DNA from: Sorghum bicolor
Taxonomy: Eukaryota > Streptophyta > Magnoliopsida > Poales > Poaceae
Reading direction: 5' to 3'
NCBI RefSeq assembly: GCF_000003195.3
Contig: NC_012873.2
Location: 33,057,603-33,121,602 of the forward strand
Length of the DNA: 64,000 nucleotides
Shown here in pieces: positions 1 to 12,525 of the stretch; within the stretch, counting starts at the first letter, position 1, and the number at the start of each line of letters is the position of its first letter. The notes beneath the pieces are model-generated. The model had not been told where the DNA came from. It made no database searches and worked only from the letters and a program-made list of their open reading frames with translations. Position numbers and translations under genes: made by a program.

Positions 1-3000
1 GCCAACCAAATGGATTACAAGCACATGTATACCCTAAGGTTGCCAGAGCATCACATGCCAACCACTAAACACCCAATAACATGGCACTTATTAATTTAAT
101 TCCATAAAGGGACATAATTACAAGCTACCAGCAAAAGTACTCAGAAAAATCTACAAAAATTACAGAAACACAAGCATGGCATCTACGCATTACCACAAAA
201 AATTCAGAGCAATTGCACATGCCAAACTTAAGATAAGTATTTAATATGTATCAAGGTGCTTATTTCATAAATTAAGAAACATGGCTTAGGTAGTGTCAAA
301 CAACTGATTTCAGATTATTTACATGTTACTATTACCATAAACAAGCTTGACACCAAAATAGAATACCAGCATAAGCATAAATCATTTATTATGATTTAAT
401 TAAGAAAACAAGCCATAGAACCAACATAAATTACATATCACAGATACATTACTCCAAAAATCATGAAATATTTATCATAGCATTTTAATACCACTCAGTG
501 CATAGCATAAAAATTTCATAGCAAAAGGAGCAATATATCAACAGATATGAATTTACACATAAATAACAAGATTAAATCATAACAATTATTTTTCCTAGAA
601 AACATGGTACATTTTATATTTTTATTAAAAACTAGCCATCTCAAGGAACATCACAAAATTTATCTCACAAATTTTGGATCACAGGAACTAGAGATATGAT
701 TTTTGCAAAAACAGCACAAACCCTAAATCAAACAAAGGAGAAAGAGAGACTGACAGGGGGACACCGCATGTCAACGGACCCCACATGTCAGTGACCCGAG
801 AGCAGAGGCGCGACTTGACCGCAGGAGATCTCGTCGATGGTGAGGTCTCGGCGACGGCCAAGAGCACCATCGTGCTCCTCACTCCATTCTGCACCGATTG
901 GTACTAGAAACCCTAACTCTACCTCACCCTAGGTACCTCGCCCTCGCGAATGGCGGCACGGCGGTGGTGTGCGGCCGACTGTTGATATTTGGTAATGCCA
1001 TCAGAAAATGATCCGCAAGCACACGGATATCGGTGAGCACTTCACCCGGGAGATTACCCAGAGTATCGTATTTATATTTTTACCACTGGGAGAAAGCGTG
1101 CATCTGACTAACTAAATCTATTGCTACTACCCTTTAGGTTACAAAGAATATGATTCGACGTGAGCGAAGTATAGAGAAGACTGCAACCGTAGTCTCGTTC
1201 TAACCTTGGTAAGGATGATCTACTGTTCTACTGGGGAGGCTCACGGAATCTAGACACCACAAAGGATGTTCGACCCACACCTATAAACCCTACCCGTCCT
1301 GCTAACGAGATGTGGGATGCAAAGGTAACTCGGAAATGTCACGTTCCTCACTACTACAATGGTCCAGCTAGTCAGGGGATATCTATGAGTACCCTAGCCC
1401 AAACACCACGTTTACGCTAGCAATGATTACTCTAAACTCAACCAGAAGAGATTAAAGTAAACTCATAAAACAAAGAACAATAAAACAAGAACTTACTAGA
1501 ATTTAGAAGTCGAATTACTAAAGAATCCTAGGAGCAAGCCTCGGGTTAGGAGAACTTGATCCCGTAGGTACAACCTCGGAGTAGACACCAACAGGCCGGG
1601 CTTCCTCCGATCTACACCTCCACTCTATCTCTCTCAATCTAGTAGATCTAGTCTACTCTCACATTGGATGCTAAGCCCTAAGTCTATTTAGAGGAAAGGT
1701 TATCTTTCGAGGGCACCTCTCAACTCTATGATGAACTTGTTCTCCTCCAGGGGCCAGAGGGTCTGCTTATATAGTCCCCTCAAGTGAATCTGGGCCGTCG
1801 GATCAAACCGACCTTGATTGAACGGTTATCCTTGATCCTTTAGGTCGGTGGAGCGTAATCTACGAGACAGGTCCTGATTGGACTCTGCACCAGGGCGGGC
1901 GCCCTAGGGGGGAGGGCGGGCGCCCTGCCCCGAGGCCCGATCGCCTTCTCGTTCCCGTGGCTTTTGGAGTCTTCTAGATGATAGAAAATTGCGCGGCATG
2001 TTAATATCTCTATGTAAACCCGACGTGTGGGCCTTTCTCCCATATTTCTTGATAACCCCCTGCAGAAATAGACAAACACCAAAACTCGTGGAATTCTGTC
2101 AGATAAAACCCTAAGTCTGGGTGTTGGTTGCATTTGGATACTTTTCTTTATTTATTTCATGATTATATTTGGTACTTAAGGACCGTCAACACTGACCGCC
2201 GGCGTCTCTGGTCGGAGACCAGGTGAAAGAGGACTCAGATGAGCATCAGCATGACTCAGTGGGGCTTTTGGGACAAGAACGAGGAGAAATGGTGGACTAT
2301 AGAGCCCTGGCCACGACACCGGTGACCACGGCAGAGCTCCGGCGAGGTAAGCTCGCGACGGAGAAGACAATGTGGGCTCACTGAGGCTCGACAGCCACAG
2401 CCAACTCGACGACGGGGAAGCGGGGAAGCTGGCAGAGCTCTGGGTGGAGTCGCTCGGCCGGAGGTGCTGAGACGCAAGCGCGCGAGCTCGCCAAAGCAAC
2501 GGCGGCGACGCGGAGAAGACGACGAGCGCGAGAGAGGGCGGACTGGAGTGGAAATGGCGCTATCCACGCGACCGGGGGCGTCGTGGCGAGCTGTAGGACA
2601 CGCTGAGGATTGACGAGCGGGACCAACGGACGGACACCACGAGTCCAGACACGCGGCATCACCGGCGAGCTCCCCTCTGCTGATGCCGTCTTGATTCAGT
2701 TTCAGAGCCGACTGAAACTCGATTTTGGACTTCGATGATCTCCTAAACCATTTGATGATTTTGCTGGCTAATTGCTCCATGCTGTAGAGCTACATGAGAA
2801 CTCCAACATTGCTTACAAGATCAAGGTTTGATTCAGCCTAGATTTCAAACTGGGATCTAAACAAAACACCCTCGAGCAAACTGTTGCAATCCCAGACTTA
2901 CAAAATTTTCTAAGTGCTGGAAACAGCCCCAAATCTGCCATGTGCCATTTTTGAGCTAGATGTGATCATTTTCATGAGATGGCCATAAAACAACTTTTGT

Positions 3001-3387
3001 TTCTTATAAAATTTGCTACAACTTTGCTGTAGAAAGTTTTGAAATGCAAACAATTTATGAAACACTTTTTAAAAGCTTAAGCAAAAGAGGTTTCTAGGGC
3101 CTATACATGAAAGTATGACTTAAGTACTTAATTTGGAGAAGTGATCAACATGAACATTGTTCCAAAGGTTGAGTTAAGCATAGAGAAACTATTTACTAAG
3201 GCATAGCACACAAACATGGGCATGGTATAAGTAAACACAAGCATAGGAAGTATATTTAAGCAAGTTAAAACACACTTTAGCATAAAATGACATGACTCAA
3301 GGTAGATGATGATCATGATATGCTTAAGTAGGTGATGATGCTCATGTTATGCATGTGATTGATGCAACCATAACACTGGGTGTTACA
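1..3387 (-). mobile_element. T2: partial LTR of a Tekay-like gypsy element
   Basis: Non-coding, AT-rich at the left and GC-rich around 740-980 and 2200-2700. On the minus strand it starts at 3387 with TGTAACACCC, the same start style as the LTR at 44490-48955. The two also share a segment: the 630-980 region matches 47430-47750, including the phrase reading atggcggcacggcggtg. The match sits about 1.45 kb from the LTR start in both once the solo LTR at 980-2191 is removed. No polypurine tract follows at 3388, where CACTA sequence begins directly. This is therefore a 5-prime LTR or solo LTR of a minus-strand element that continues left of the window. ORFs inside it look like chance. Confidence 0.8.
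980..2191 (-). mobile_element. S: solo LTR of an Athila-like gypsy element
   Basis: On the minus strand it starts TGTTGACGGTCCTTAAG at 2191 and ends ATATCAACA at 980, about 1.2 kb. The first 300 bases match the LTR starts at 33876, 40126, 51284 and 60036. The flanks are 975-979 CCGAC and 2192-2196 CTGAC, a 5-bp target duplication with one change. The host sequence reads on across the site when compared with the related LTR near 47740. With no internal sequence, a solo LTR made by LTR-LTR recombination is the simplest reading. Confidence 0.88.
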
Positions 3388-4230
3388 ATAGCGAAACATC
3401 GGTTTTCGGAACCATGGATGGCCTCAAATGGAAAACTCATGAGTACCAATATTGCTCCACTCATCAAGATCTACATTTCATATATAGACCATTTTTGCAT
3501 TTGACAAAGTGCTGGGAAAGTGTAGTTCAAAATCCACACTTCCCACGTATAGTTTCATATAGTTTGTGTAAGATTCAAGATTTGGTGAGTATTGTTTAAA
3601 TAAACTTTTCCAAATGGAAAAATGGTCTATATAAAAAGTTTGGATATTGATGAGCTCTAACAACTTGGTATTCAAAAGATTTTCATTCCAAGTCATTTTC
3701 TTCGTTGTTTGACCAAGTTTAACCAAAGCCCGTCTTCGAATATGAAAACATGTGCCTAGGACTCGATCAAATTTATCCGAATGAAAATATGGTCCATGTA
3801 TAAAATGTAGGTCTTGATGACTCCATTTGAAGTCCTCAGATGGGTCATTTGACCAAGTTTGACCAAAGTAAAAACAGTGGGTTTCACAAACACACACTTT
3901 GACTGAGCCCTGCATGGTCTCAAATGGAAAACTCATGAATACAAAGTTTGTTCCACTCATCAAGGTCTACATTTTTTCTAATGGTCACATTTTCATTTGA
4001 AAAAGTTTGGACCACTCAATTTTGTAATTTGAAAGAATTCATAGCGAAACGCTAATTTTTGGAACCATGGATGGCCTCAAATAGAAAACTCATGAGTACC
4101 AATATTGCTCCACTCATCAAAATCTACATTTCATATATAGACCATTTTTGCATTTGACAAAGTGTTGGCAAAGTGTAGTTCAAAATCCACATTATCAAGA
4201 TGTTACAATTATATTACACATAATGTTACA
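3388..4230. repeat. Subterminal repeat region of CACTA element C
   Basis: This stretch is non-coding and holds a repeated module. A unit at about 3390-3530 (GCGAAAC, then GGAACCATGGATGGCCTC, then text on ACTCATGAG and CCACTCATCAA) recurs at about 4043-4190 with few changes. Partial copies occur at 3900-3990, and inverted ones near 3605-3650 and 3770-3835. Such arrays in direct and inverted order just inside the ends are usual in CACTA transposons, where they bind the TnpA-type protein. The true terminus (CACTA) is not in the window, because T2 replaces it at 3387. Confidence 0.65.
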
Positions 4231-4231
4231 A

Positions 4232-5962
4232 TTATATTATATAAGATGTCAAGTACAAATCACTACCATGATCAAGCTGGCACAGTGGTAAACTTTTTCT
4301 TAATGCAATGCCCTTGGTTATGATCATTCCATAACCATGGCGTGTCCTCTGCAGCGAGCATGATGCTTGGGTCTTTGGCCACATAGAAGGGTGGGATTCG
4401 TTCATCCTTTTCATAATTCTCTGACATGTCTGACTTGTCTTCAATTCCCATGATGTTTCTTTTCCATGTAAGAATGAAGTGGTGCTTTGGCTCGTTGGTG
4501 TTTTCTCATCTTGTTTCCCTCTCTTAGTTTTTGTAGACATGTCTTTCACATAGAACACCTGATTCAACTTTGTACCGAGGATGAATGGATCATTTCTATA
4601 TCCAATATTGTTGAGGTCCACTGTTGTCATTCCGTACTCCTTATCGATTGATACCCCTCCTTTCATCTTCACCCATTGGCATCAGAGTAAAGGGACTTTA
4701 TAATTATGTGCATAGTCTAGTTCCCAAATCTCCTCTATACGACCATAATATGTGTGGCTGTCCCCATTCGTGTCCGTGGCATCCATGCGGACACCACTGT
4801 TTTGGTTGGTAGTCTTTTTATCTTGTGATACGGTGTAAAATGTATTCCATTTATCTCGTACCCTTTGTACGTGAGGACGTGCCACGCTGGTTTGCCTAGC
4901 CAACAAATAAAGTTCATCTCCAATATCTCTATCACCCTGGCATTTTTTTTGCAACCAGTCATCGAATGTTTCCATGTGATGACACGTTACCCAAGTCTCA
5001 TTCTTTCCAGGATTCTCAGATCGTACAAAATCCATATGTTCGTCAATATAGGGTTCCACCACAATGGAGTTTTGAAGGACTGTGTAGTGCGCTTTATTGA
5101 ATAAATCATCACCCTGACTGATATATGCTTTCTTTTCTAGTGTACCCTTTCCACAGTCTCCCCTCATACCTTGATTCAGGAAGACAAGTCGGGTCAAGAT
5201 CAGGAATGAAGTCCACACAGAACTCATTGACCTCCTCTGTCCCGTATCCCTTGATGATGCTTCCTTCTGGCCGACCCCGCTGGTGAACATATTTTTTTAG
5301 TACACCCATAAATCTCTCTAACGGAAACATGTTGTGTAGGAAGACAGGACCCAGGATATGAATCTCTTTGACCAGATGAACTATGAAATGTGTCATGACA
5401 TCAAAGAAAGATGGCGGAAACACCAACTCAAAGCTGACAAGACATTGAACCACATCATTCTGTAGAGTAGCTAGATCAAGAGGATTGATTGCCTTCCGAG
5501 AAATGGCATTGAGGAATGTACACAACTTCATGGTGGCCACATGTACATGTGGAGGTAGAATTCCTCTTAAGGTAACCGGAAGCAGTTGTGTCATAATCAC
5601 GTGGCAGTCGTGCGATTTTTAGTAGACAATATTTTTCTCTGGAACATTTATTATACGCTTTATGTTGGAGGAGAACCCAGATGGGACCTTGATGCTGCTT
5701 AGGCACTCAAACATGATTTCCTTCTCCTCATTGCTAAGAGTGTAGCTAGCAGGTCTTAAATACTGGCGTCCATCATCTGTCTGCTCTGGATGCAGGTTGT
5801 CTCGTTCTTTCATGCGCTTTAAGTCCTCTCGAGCCTCAAGGGTATCCTTAGGCTTTCCAAACACACCCATAAACCCTAGGAGATTGACACAACGATTCTT
5901 CGTCAGGTGCATCACGTTGATGGAGTGGCGGACCTCAAGGTGTTTCCAATATGGTAGCTCCC
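4232..5962 (-). pseudogene. CACTA transposase (TNP2 type), C-terminal part
   Basis: This is the downstream part of a TNP2-like transposase gene on the minus strand; the upstream part is at 42388-44030. It begins at 5962 with LPYWKHLEVRHSINVMHL, the normal continuation of the TNP2 domain. A region like DUF4218 follows (about 5900-5110; LRPASYTLSNEEKE, HNMFPLERFMGVLK, YVHQRGRPEGSI), then a DUF4216-like tail (about 4770-4560; GDSHTYYGRIEEIWELDY, VDLNNIGYRNDPF). There is an in-frame stop near 5620 and a frameshift near 5150, so it is dead. The product would cut and rejoin CACTA termini in the nucleus. The family call rests on motif recognition. Confidence 0.85.
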
Positions 5963-7019
5963 TGTCGGTGTTTTACCCCTGGGGGGTCACACCAATGAGT
6001 AAAACTTGTGTGCGTGCTCCCTTTCCAAGATGGTGATGCAAGAAAGATACAAAGATTTATCCTGGTTTGGGAAAGAGAAGGCCCTACGTCTAGCGGGGGA
6101 AGATGTTTCTATTATCTTGCACCTAACTCCTTGTACAGGGGTGAATACATATCGGTATTGTGGTGCATTCTAAGTCATAGATGGAGGCGATGTGTGGTTG
6201 TTCTTCTATGTATGTCGTCCCCCTCATCCTTTCCTATGCCTCCCCTTTTATAGTTCCAAGGGGAGACCTAGGTTACATGGTGTAGGTGATAGAGTAGGGG
6301 TCGATAGGGGTGTGGTGCGCTGACCTACTCGAGGCTTCCGTACCGGTGTGGCCTCGAGCTGTCTTGTTACTTGGTACTTCAGTGATGATTGCGCATGCTT
6401 CTGCATTCGATTCCTGTGTGTGGCCTTGGATTGGCTTAACCGTGGGCATGTCTGTACGTCGTGGCTACAGTCGCGTCCAGAGTGGTTGAGGTGCTGACTC
6501 TTCTTTGGGAAGGAACGCGTTCGCTCGAGGGTCCGATGCTGTGCAAGGCCTTGCTGATCGCTTTGCTGACTTTGGGCGCCTCGAGGGGGGCCGTGACGTG
6601 ATGTCCCGACTGTCTCACTGTGCCCGGCCATACTCTAGCTCATCTGGGGGACAAAGCTGCAAAAAGGGGGATTGGATGGGTGCTTGCTCCTAGTCACGTT
6701 TCCCGTGACTGTCGGGTTAGGTGAGAACACGGCACACACATTAAATGCCCTGGTTCCCATACCCGCGTCAGGCGGTGGACGGAGTCCTTACGCTTGAGGC
6801 TTGTCGATTTGCACGAGCCGCTTCTGTATTCGACGGTCGTTGTCCAGTCGAGCCTCTATCGATTCGCACGACCCTTTCTCCGTGTTCGAGGCTATGGTTG
6901 GCATCGCGTTTTGGTAGTCGTGTGTGCGAGCGGGGGTGTCGAGTCAGGGGCCTCGATTTGCGTACGGGTCCTCTTGTTATGAGCATTGGTTGGGATACCC
7001 CTTATCGACACCCTCGACA
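5963..7019 (-). repeat. 3-prime LTR of X
   Basis: 1057 bp, matching 33852-33875 plus 41335-42382 and, in reverse orientation, the X2 LTR at 22928-23978. On the plus strand it opens TGTCGGTGTTTTACCCC and closes CTTATCGACACCCTCGACA. A TATA-type promoter motif (TATAAAAG on the minus strand) sits near 6243-6256. CTCGAG occurs several times. Confidence 0.9.
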
Positions 7020-7066
7020 GTAGCCCCCGAGCCTCTACTCGAGCGCTTGCGCTCGAGTAGAGGCTC
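7020..7066 (-). promoter_or_regulatory. Polypurine tract and 38-bp palindrome of X
   Basis: On the minus strand, GGCTCGGGGGCTAC lies directly before the LTR start at 7019 and serves as the polypurine tract for plus-strand priming. Overlapping its edge is a perfect inverted repeat: 18-bp arms at 7029-7046 and 7049-7066 around a TT loop. Each arm contains CTCGAG. More short hairpins follow, such as CCCCCGCGGGGG near 7104-7115. Confidence 0.75.
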
Positions 7067-7819
7067 TTTCATCGGTCGAGTTTCCGTGGGGTCGCGCGAG
7101 CGACCCCCGCGGGGGTAGCCCCGAGCCATTGGAGGAGTCTTTGACTCCTTCAAGGGTTATGTTGCTTTTTCTAATGGAAGCGCTCTCGATCTCCCCCTTC
7201 TCTGAAAGTCGTTCGCCATGGAAGAAGGGGTTTTGAGCCTCAATCGGCTGGTTTCGCATAGGGGTCGTGACGTACTCCCGGTGGAGCGAGCGTCACCTAC
7301 CCCAGGTCGAGCTCCTATCAGATAATCCAAGTGAGAACCTGTGCCCCGTTCGAGGGGGTCAGCTGTAGCCTGGAGGCGTTCTCATAAAGCGGGGTCAACG
7401 CGGTCAGGGTTACCGGTCTCGTTCGATAGAGTCCGGCGGCTTGCTGCCTCCCTCCGTGGGGTTTCCTCTCGACCCTCTTGCCCTTGCCTTGGACATCCCC
7501 AGCGAGTTCTCGAGGCAGGCCTCGTTTTCGACCTCTCGCTGGGCATCCCTGACTCTGGTACTCGATGACGACCGTCGAACCCGTTCAGCGGGCCAGTCTG
7601 CAATCCGTCAAGATTTTTATCGTGACACGTACGTACCTTATCTTACAGGAGAAGGAAGGGCCACGGCGGTTCACTTTCCTACCCGTTGGGCGCACCTTTT
7701 TAGGTGGGAGTCGTTGCGGCACTGTGCCGTCATGGAATTCGTAGCGCCCTGTTAGTGAGAGCAATTAGGACCGTTAGGCAGCGCATTTTACTAGGGAGGT
7801 TACCGTATTCGCCGGATCT
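7067..7819. other. Non-coding spacer upstream of the X antisense gene
   Basis: GC-rich with several short perfect hairpins at its start (for example GGAGTC TTT GACTCC near 7134-7148). The ORFs here are short, on both strands, and without recognisable domains. It lies between the polypurine tract of X and the antisense promoter, so it probably serves as the upstream region of that gene. Confidence 0.5.
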
Positions 7820-7979
7820 GCCCATTGGAGGTTGGCCGTTTATAAATATCGTCGGGTCTCTCAGCCATTACTCCTTCTGCCTTCCTCCATCGTTCTTGCC
7901 CTTGCTTCCTTTGCCATCTTCACGCGCGCACGCACCCTCGAGCACATAGTAGCGGAGCCGCCTTCCTTCATCCCTCAAA
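7820..7979 (+). promoter_or_regulatory. Promoter and 5-prime leader of the X antisense gene
   Basis: TATAAATA at 7841-7848 is preceded by CATTGG (an inverted CCAAT box) about 20 bases upstream. A pyrimidine-rich leader follows, then ATG at 7980. TATA to ATG is about 135 bp. The layout is that of a plant Pol II promoter directed away from the 3-prime LTR, opposite to pol. The R element has the same TATAAATA at a similar distance (12927-12934). Confidence 0.6.
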
Positions 7980-10900
7980 ATGCCGGTGAGACTCGTTGTC
8001 GTCGATGACTGGCGCCCGTCATCGATGACGGAGCGCCAGCCGTTGGAGCTCGAGAAGGTGGGACTCCTGCACCCCTGCGTTTCCTCGTCGCGGCCGGAGT
8101 GGATCGCGCCGGCGGCGGAACACCGGGAGCCGAGACCGCCCAAGGGGTACATGGTCTCCTTCGCCAAGTTCCACCGCCACGGCCTTGGTTCTCCTCCGAG
8201 TCGCTTCATGTGGGCGCTCTGCCACCATTACGGTGTGAAGCTCTAGCATTTCTCGCCGAACGCCATCACCGCCATGGCAATTTTTGCTACGGTGTGTGAA
8301 GGCTATTTGGGGATTATGCCGCACTGGGACCTGTGGCTTCACCTGTACCGGGGCGAGCTCTTCCATGCCCCTGGTGGGGCTATAGGGGTGAGGAAACCGG
8401 TGCAGGCCGGCTGCCTCAACCTGGTGCAAAAGACTGGCAAGGCGGAGGAGCCTCGAGAGTACATTCCGGTGGGGCTGATGTCGAACCACGCCTAGTGGGA
8501 CTCCCAGTGGTTCTACCTGCGAAATGACGATGACCTCTTCCCCGACTACACTGGGCGCTTGATTTCGGAGCGTCCGGACCACTAGAACTACGGCGTCGTC
8601 AAGACCCTCCAGTCGCAACTCCGCCCCATCCTCGACGCCCTAAAGAAGCTGCGCGAGGAAGGTCTGACCGCCACGTTCGTCCTTTCGGCTGTCCACCATC
8701 GACGGGTACTCATGTTGATGTCTCGACCGCTGAGGATGGACGAGATGGGTCCCAGTGTTTCGTCTCGCGACCTCGAGGCATGCCGGATGTCCAACGAGGC
8801 GCCCGCGACGACGAGGTCGCTGCCAGAGTCAGGGCGGCCGTCGCAGGCAATTTTTAGCCTGAGCGCGTCAATGGCTTCCCCATGAGCCTCGACAAGGGGT
8901 CGATCAACCTGGTAAGTCCTTCCCCTTGCCATCGCTCAATTCTTGATTTTTTCGATCCTCCTTAGGACTTACTCCTGCCCGCACAGGGATCAATCGACGC
9001 TCGGTCCTCGAGGCCTCCAGTAAAGGTGGATGACGTCGATCGCGATAGGAGACGCGAGTCCACACAGAAACAAAAGTCCGCAAAGGACTTAGAAAAGAAG
9101 AAGGAGAAGAAAATGAATCTCGAGCGGCAAGCGCTCGAGACACGTTGAGCGAAATCAAGGCAGAGGGGGAAGTCCGAGGAGGACTCTCCCGACGAGGATG
9201 ACGGCAACGAGGGCGATGACGACAGCGACGACTCCGAGGGGATGGCGGCTCATCTCGATAGAATCCTCGAGGGCCCGTCTCGAGCCAACGTCGACGCCCC
9301 GCAGACGGGGGCCCCTAAGAGGACGTCGGGCGGTCCCCACGACGGTCAGCAAAAGGAGTCCTCCCCACGCCGTTCCCGTGCCGACACCCCTCCTGCGCCC
9401 GCGCAGGGTCGGGCCGTTTCTTGGCCCCAACCTCCTCCCGCATCTGGGGCGGGCCATCGGGTTAAGACTATGGTGAAGGGGCCATTGACTCATGGCTGCG
9501 CCGCCGTGGCGGCCTCAAGTCAGGGGGGAGGATGTCGTGGGAGCTCTAGCCCCAGCGCTCGCTAGACGGGAGATGTCGAGCCGAGGCCCATGCCTGTCTA
9601 AGAGAAGCCCGGGGTCTCGACGCGGGGCGACTCGAGGCCAGTTGGTCGAGGGGCTGGCAGGCGGGTCGTTATTCCCATGGGGTAAGACTTTTACATCGCG
9701 ATTCTTGTTTTCTCATGTCTTGCGCACTCTCTGGTTTCGGCTTTTCTTATGCTATTCCCTACTTTCTTAGATTGAAGCAACCGCTAGAACAGGCCCAACC
9801 CTCGATGGCCAAGAAGCTAAAAGTGCGGGCAGTCTCCGGAGGCTCGGGTGAGTGATTTATTCTCTTTCAGCAGTATTGGAGCTGGGTGATTCTTGCATCG
9901 AGCTTCCTTGCGACTGACGTATCGTCTTTGGGCGCACACAGGTTCCTCCGGTCCTCAGCCATCGACGGGTGTTGAAAGAACCCCGCCTCGTCCGTCGGAG
10001 GGGGGCTACGTTTCTGACACTGCTCCGCCATCACCCGGGCGGGTCGAGACGCCTCGTCTCCAAGAGTAGGAGGGAGCCCCCGAGCCTCACCCGGGCGGGT
10101 CCATCACCATCAGCGACGGATCCGGTGGTGATCGGCTCTCGAAGGATGCCCGCACCACGGATGAAGAGGTCGAGGCCTCTCTTGTCGTGAAACGGATGCC
10201 TTGGCCCATCGGGCTTCACTTCGTCGAGGAGAGGAGGAAGAAAGAAGAAGAGCGCAAGGGAGAAGAAGAAGAAGAAAAAGAAAAAGAGCGGCGGCGGCAA
10301 CAGGGAGAGCGGCTCGAAGAGCAGTTGGAGCAATGCCGGCAGCAAGAGCTGCTGGAGCTTCAGAGGCAGCATCAGCAGTGGAGTCAGCAGCTGGAAGAGC
10401 TGCTCGAACAGCCACTACGAAGCCCGCACCAGCCAGAATTGCCGTCGCCGCAGGGGCCCTGACCGGAGAGGAAGAACTGCTGGTCTATGGTCCGCCGACC
10501 CCTACGTGGCTCCATCCAGGGGGGCCAGCCTCTATTCCGGCCGAAGGACGGCGTCGTGGCCATCGCGTGTGCTATGCACACGCCGGCGGACCCCCAATCC
10601 GAAATCAAGGGCTCCCTCTACGGCATCAACGGGATCGCTCCGGGGTTCCTTCAAGATCGGCGGCCGTGGGAGGAACCCAGCACCGAGGAGGGGGACGACG
10701 CTGGCACTTCTGGTGGTGGCAATTTCAATGAGACCGGGACCTTGGGGTCGGTGGATGACGACGGGCGGTTCCCTTCTCTCATCGACATATTCCTACGCCA
10801 TGGAGGTTCGCTCGAGACCGTTCAAGAGCTTATCCGAGGCGTCAAGGCACGTATAGAGGAGGAGGTGGAGAACCGGAGCCTCCACCGATCCAGAGGAGCC

Positions 10901-11875
10901 CAACATCATGATGGCTGACCGGAAGGAGGACGAAAAGTGGGAGCATCTCGAGGAGCTCCGGCTTTGGATGAAGCACGTGATGGGCCTGATGTCAGATATT
11001 GTCAACAACGGGCTCGGCTGAGCTTTCTTTGTAAGTATTTTTGGTCCTTAGCTATCTGGGTGTTTGGTCTCGTATTCTTATTGTTTAGCTACTTGTTGGA
11101 GGACCTGAAGGAGACCTCCCGCCTAAAGTCGGGTTTTATTCATGCGACGAGAGGCGGTTGGAAACAGCTCCCTCTTCTTAAGGACCAACTCCTAGAGTCG
11201 CAGCAGAAGCTTCTCTAGGCCTACAACGATCTTATGGCGGCTGAGGAGGAGAAGAAGGAGAGGGAGGCTGCCCTGGCCAAGGCTCGGGAGGCCTCAGAGA
11301 AGGCAATAGAAGAGGCCGTGTAGCTGAGGGCGCGGACTACGTCTGCTGAGGGGACTGCATCCATGGCCCAGGAAGAGGCCGCATATTACAAAGATGCGGC
11401 CGCTGAGCTCGATAAGGAGAAGAGCCTTGTCAAGTCAGAACTTGCCTCTGCCCGGGAGGCATATCGAGAGGTAAAGGAAGAGTGCGTGAAGAGCGAGATC
11501 GCTCGGAGCACCGCGGAGGAGGCTAGGACCTCAAGGCGGAGCGAGCTCGCTCTCGCAGCCTTTCTGACGACGTCGATCGTTTGAAGAGAGCACTGCTAGA
11601 GAAGGATGGAGCCGTCATACAAGCGGGTAAGATGATTGAGGACTTGCGGGCTGCCAACACTGACCTGGCTTGCTCTTACAAGGAGATCGAGAGGGCCAAC
11701 ACCGATTTAGTCGGTGAGAACACGACCCTCGAAGAAAGGATCCACGGTGGGTTTCTTTATACTTGTGTGTTTCTTTTGCAAGGTTTATCCTTTATGTTGC
11801 TTAACTTTCTTGTTGTTGGTGCAGAAGCTGATCTGCAAACACAAAGGGCTAATACCCGATTCAAACGTTAAGGCG
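7980..11875 (+). pseudogene. Antisense gene of X (Transposase_28-type, spliced)
   Basis: Exon 1 (7980-8911) carries the domain called putative gypsy type transposon (Transposase_28): RPPKGYMVSFAKFH, FATVCEGYLGI, HWDLWLHLYRGELF, WDSQWFYLRNDDD. Later exons are inferred from GT-AG borders and from the copy at 27187-30895. They are 8987-9681 (acidic and basic low-complexity), 9771-9847, 9942-11030 (LFLRHGGSLETVQELIRGVK in the other copy) and 11102 to about 11744 (long coiled coil). The next exon is cut off by R at 11876. In-frame TAGs occur in exon 1 near 8245, 8493 and 8584, later stops near 11217 and 11321, and a frameshift near 11560. Several look like C-to-T changes. The function of the product is unknown. 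It runs opposite to gag-pol, as in other Tat-lineage elements. Confidence 0.75.
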
Positions 11876-12525
11876 TGCCAGCCGATTTGACCTTACTATC
11901 GGCAAAGGTGATAACTCGAATACTTTGGTCCCGACAACAGCGATGCGCCCGGATGTCACGACGAAGAGGTATTCACACGGAACTTGAGAATACGCTGAGC
12001 TTAAGTCGACGAATTCCTAAGAACTCGTAGTAAAAAGGAAAATATGATGAAGTCGTCGAAAAAGTAAATGCTGGAATATGAGTAAAAACTTGTGTTTGAT
12101 TGATAGATATCACATCACAAGGTCCTAGGTTCTACATTTATACCCTGCTCAAAGAGCTACAATCATACATGACTAGGACTTGAATTCCAAATCAAACAGA
12201 ATCCATATACAAAATGATTTTAAATAACTAAGGAAAACATAGAACCACCCCCTCATAACCGATCGGGACACCACCACAGATCAATTGGCAACCTCCACGC
12301 TTCCCTTTAGAGTCATCGGCAATCTTCCTGTTATAGCCATCGGCAAACACCAATATTGAGCATCGGCAAGAACACGTCACCACCTCTGGACTTAGTCATA
12401 TTCAATCGTCTCTTCGTCGGCAACTATCCTCATCGGTAACTCTTCTGTAGGCTAGTTATCGCTGCTCCACCTGCCGATCTATACTCTACTGGTCTCTGGG
12501 TACGTGTCCAAAAACGGTGTCAACA
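11876..12525 (-). repeat. 3-prime LTR of R
   Basis: On the minus strand it starts TGTTGACACCGTTTTTGG at 12525. The upstream purine-rich GTGGGGCATG serves as polypurine tract. The left end is set at 11876 because TGCCAGCCGAT there gives a CA terminus and the family hexamer begins there; this border may be off by about 30 bp. No second LTR or target duplication survives to confirm it. About six copies of the hexamer lie inside. Confidence 0.6.

Noticed and set aside
8019..8618. 199-codon minus-strand ORF opposite the X antisense exon 1
   Set aside because: A shadow of the Transposase_28 exon; no domain and not kept in X2.
10031..10415. Leucine- and alanine-rich minus-strand ORFs
   Set aside because: Translation of GAAGAA/GGAGGA low-complexity sequence of the antisense gene in the wrong frame.
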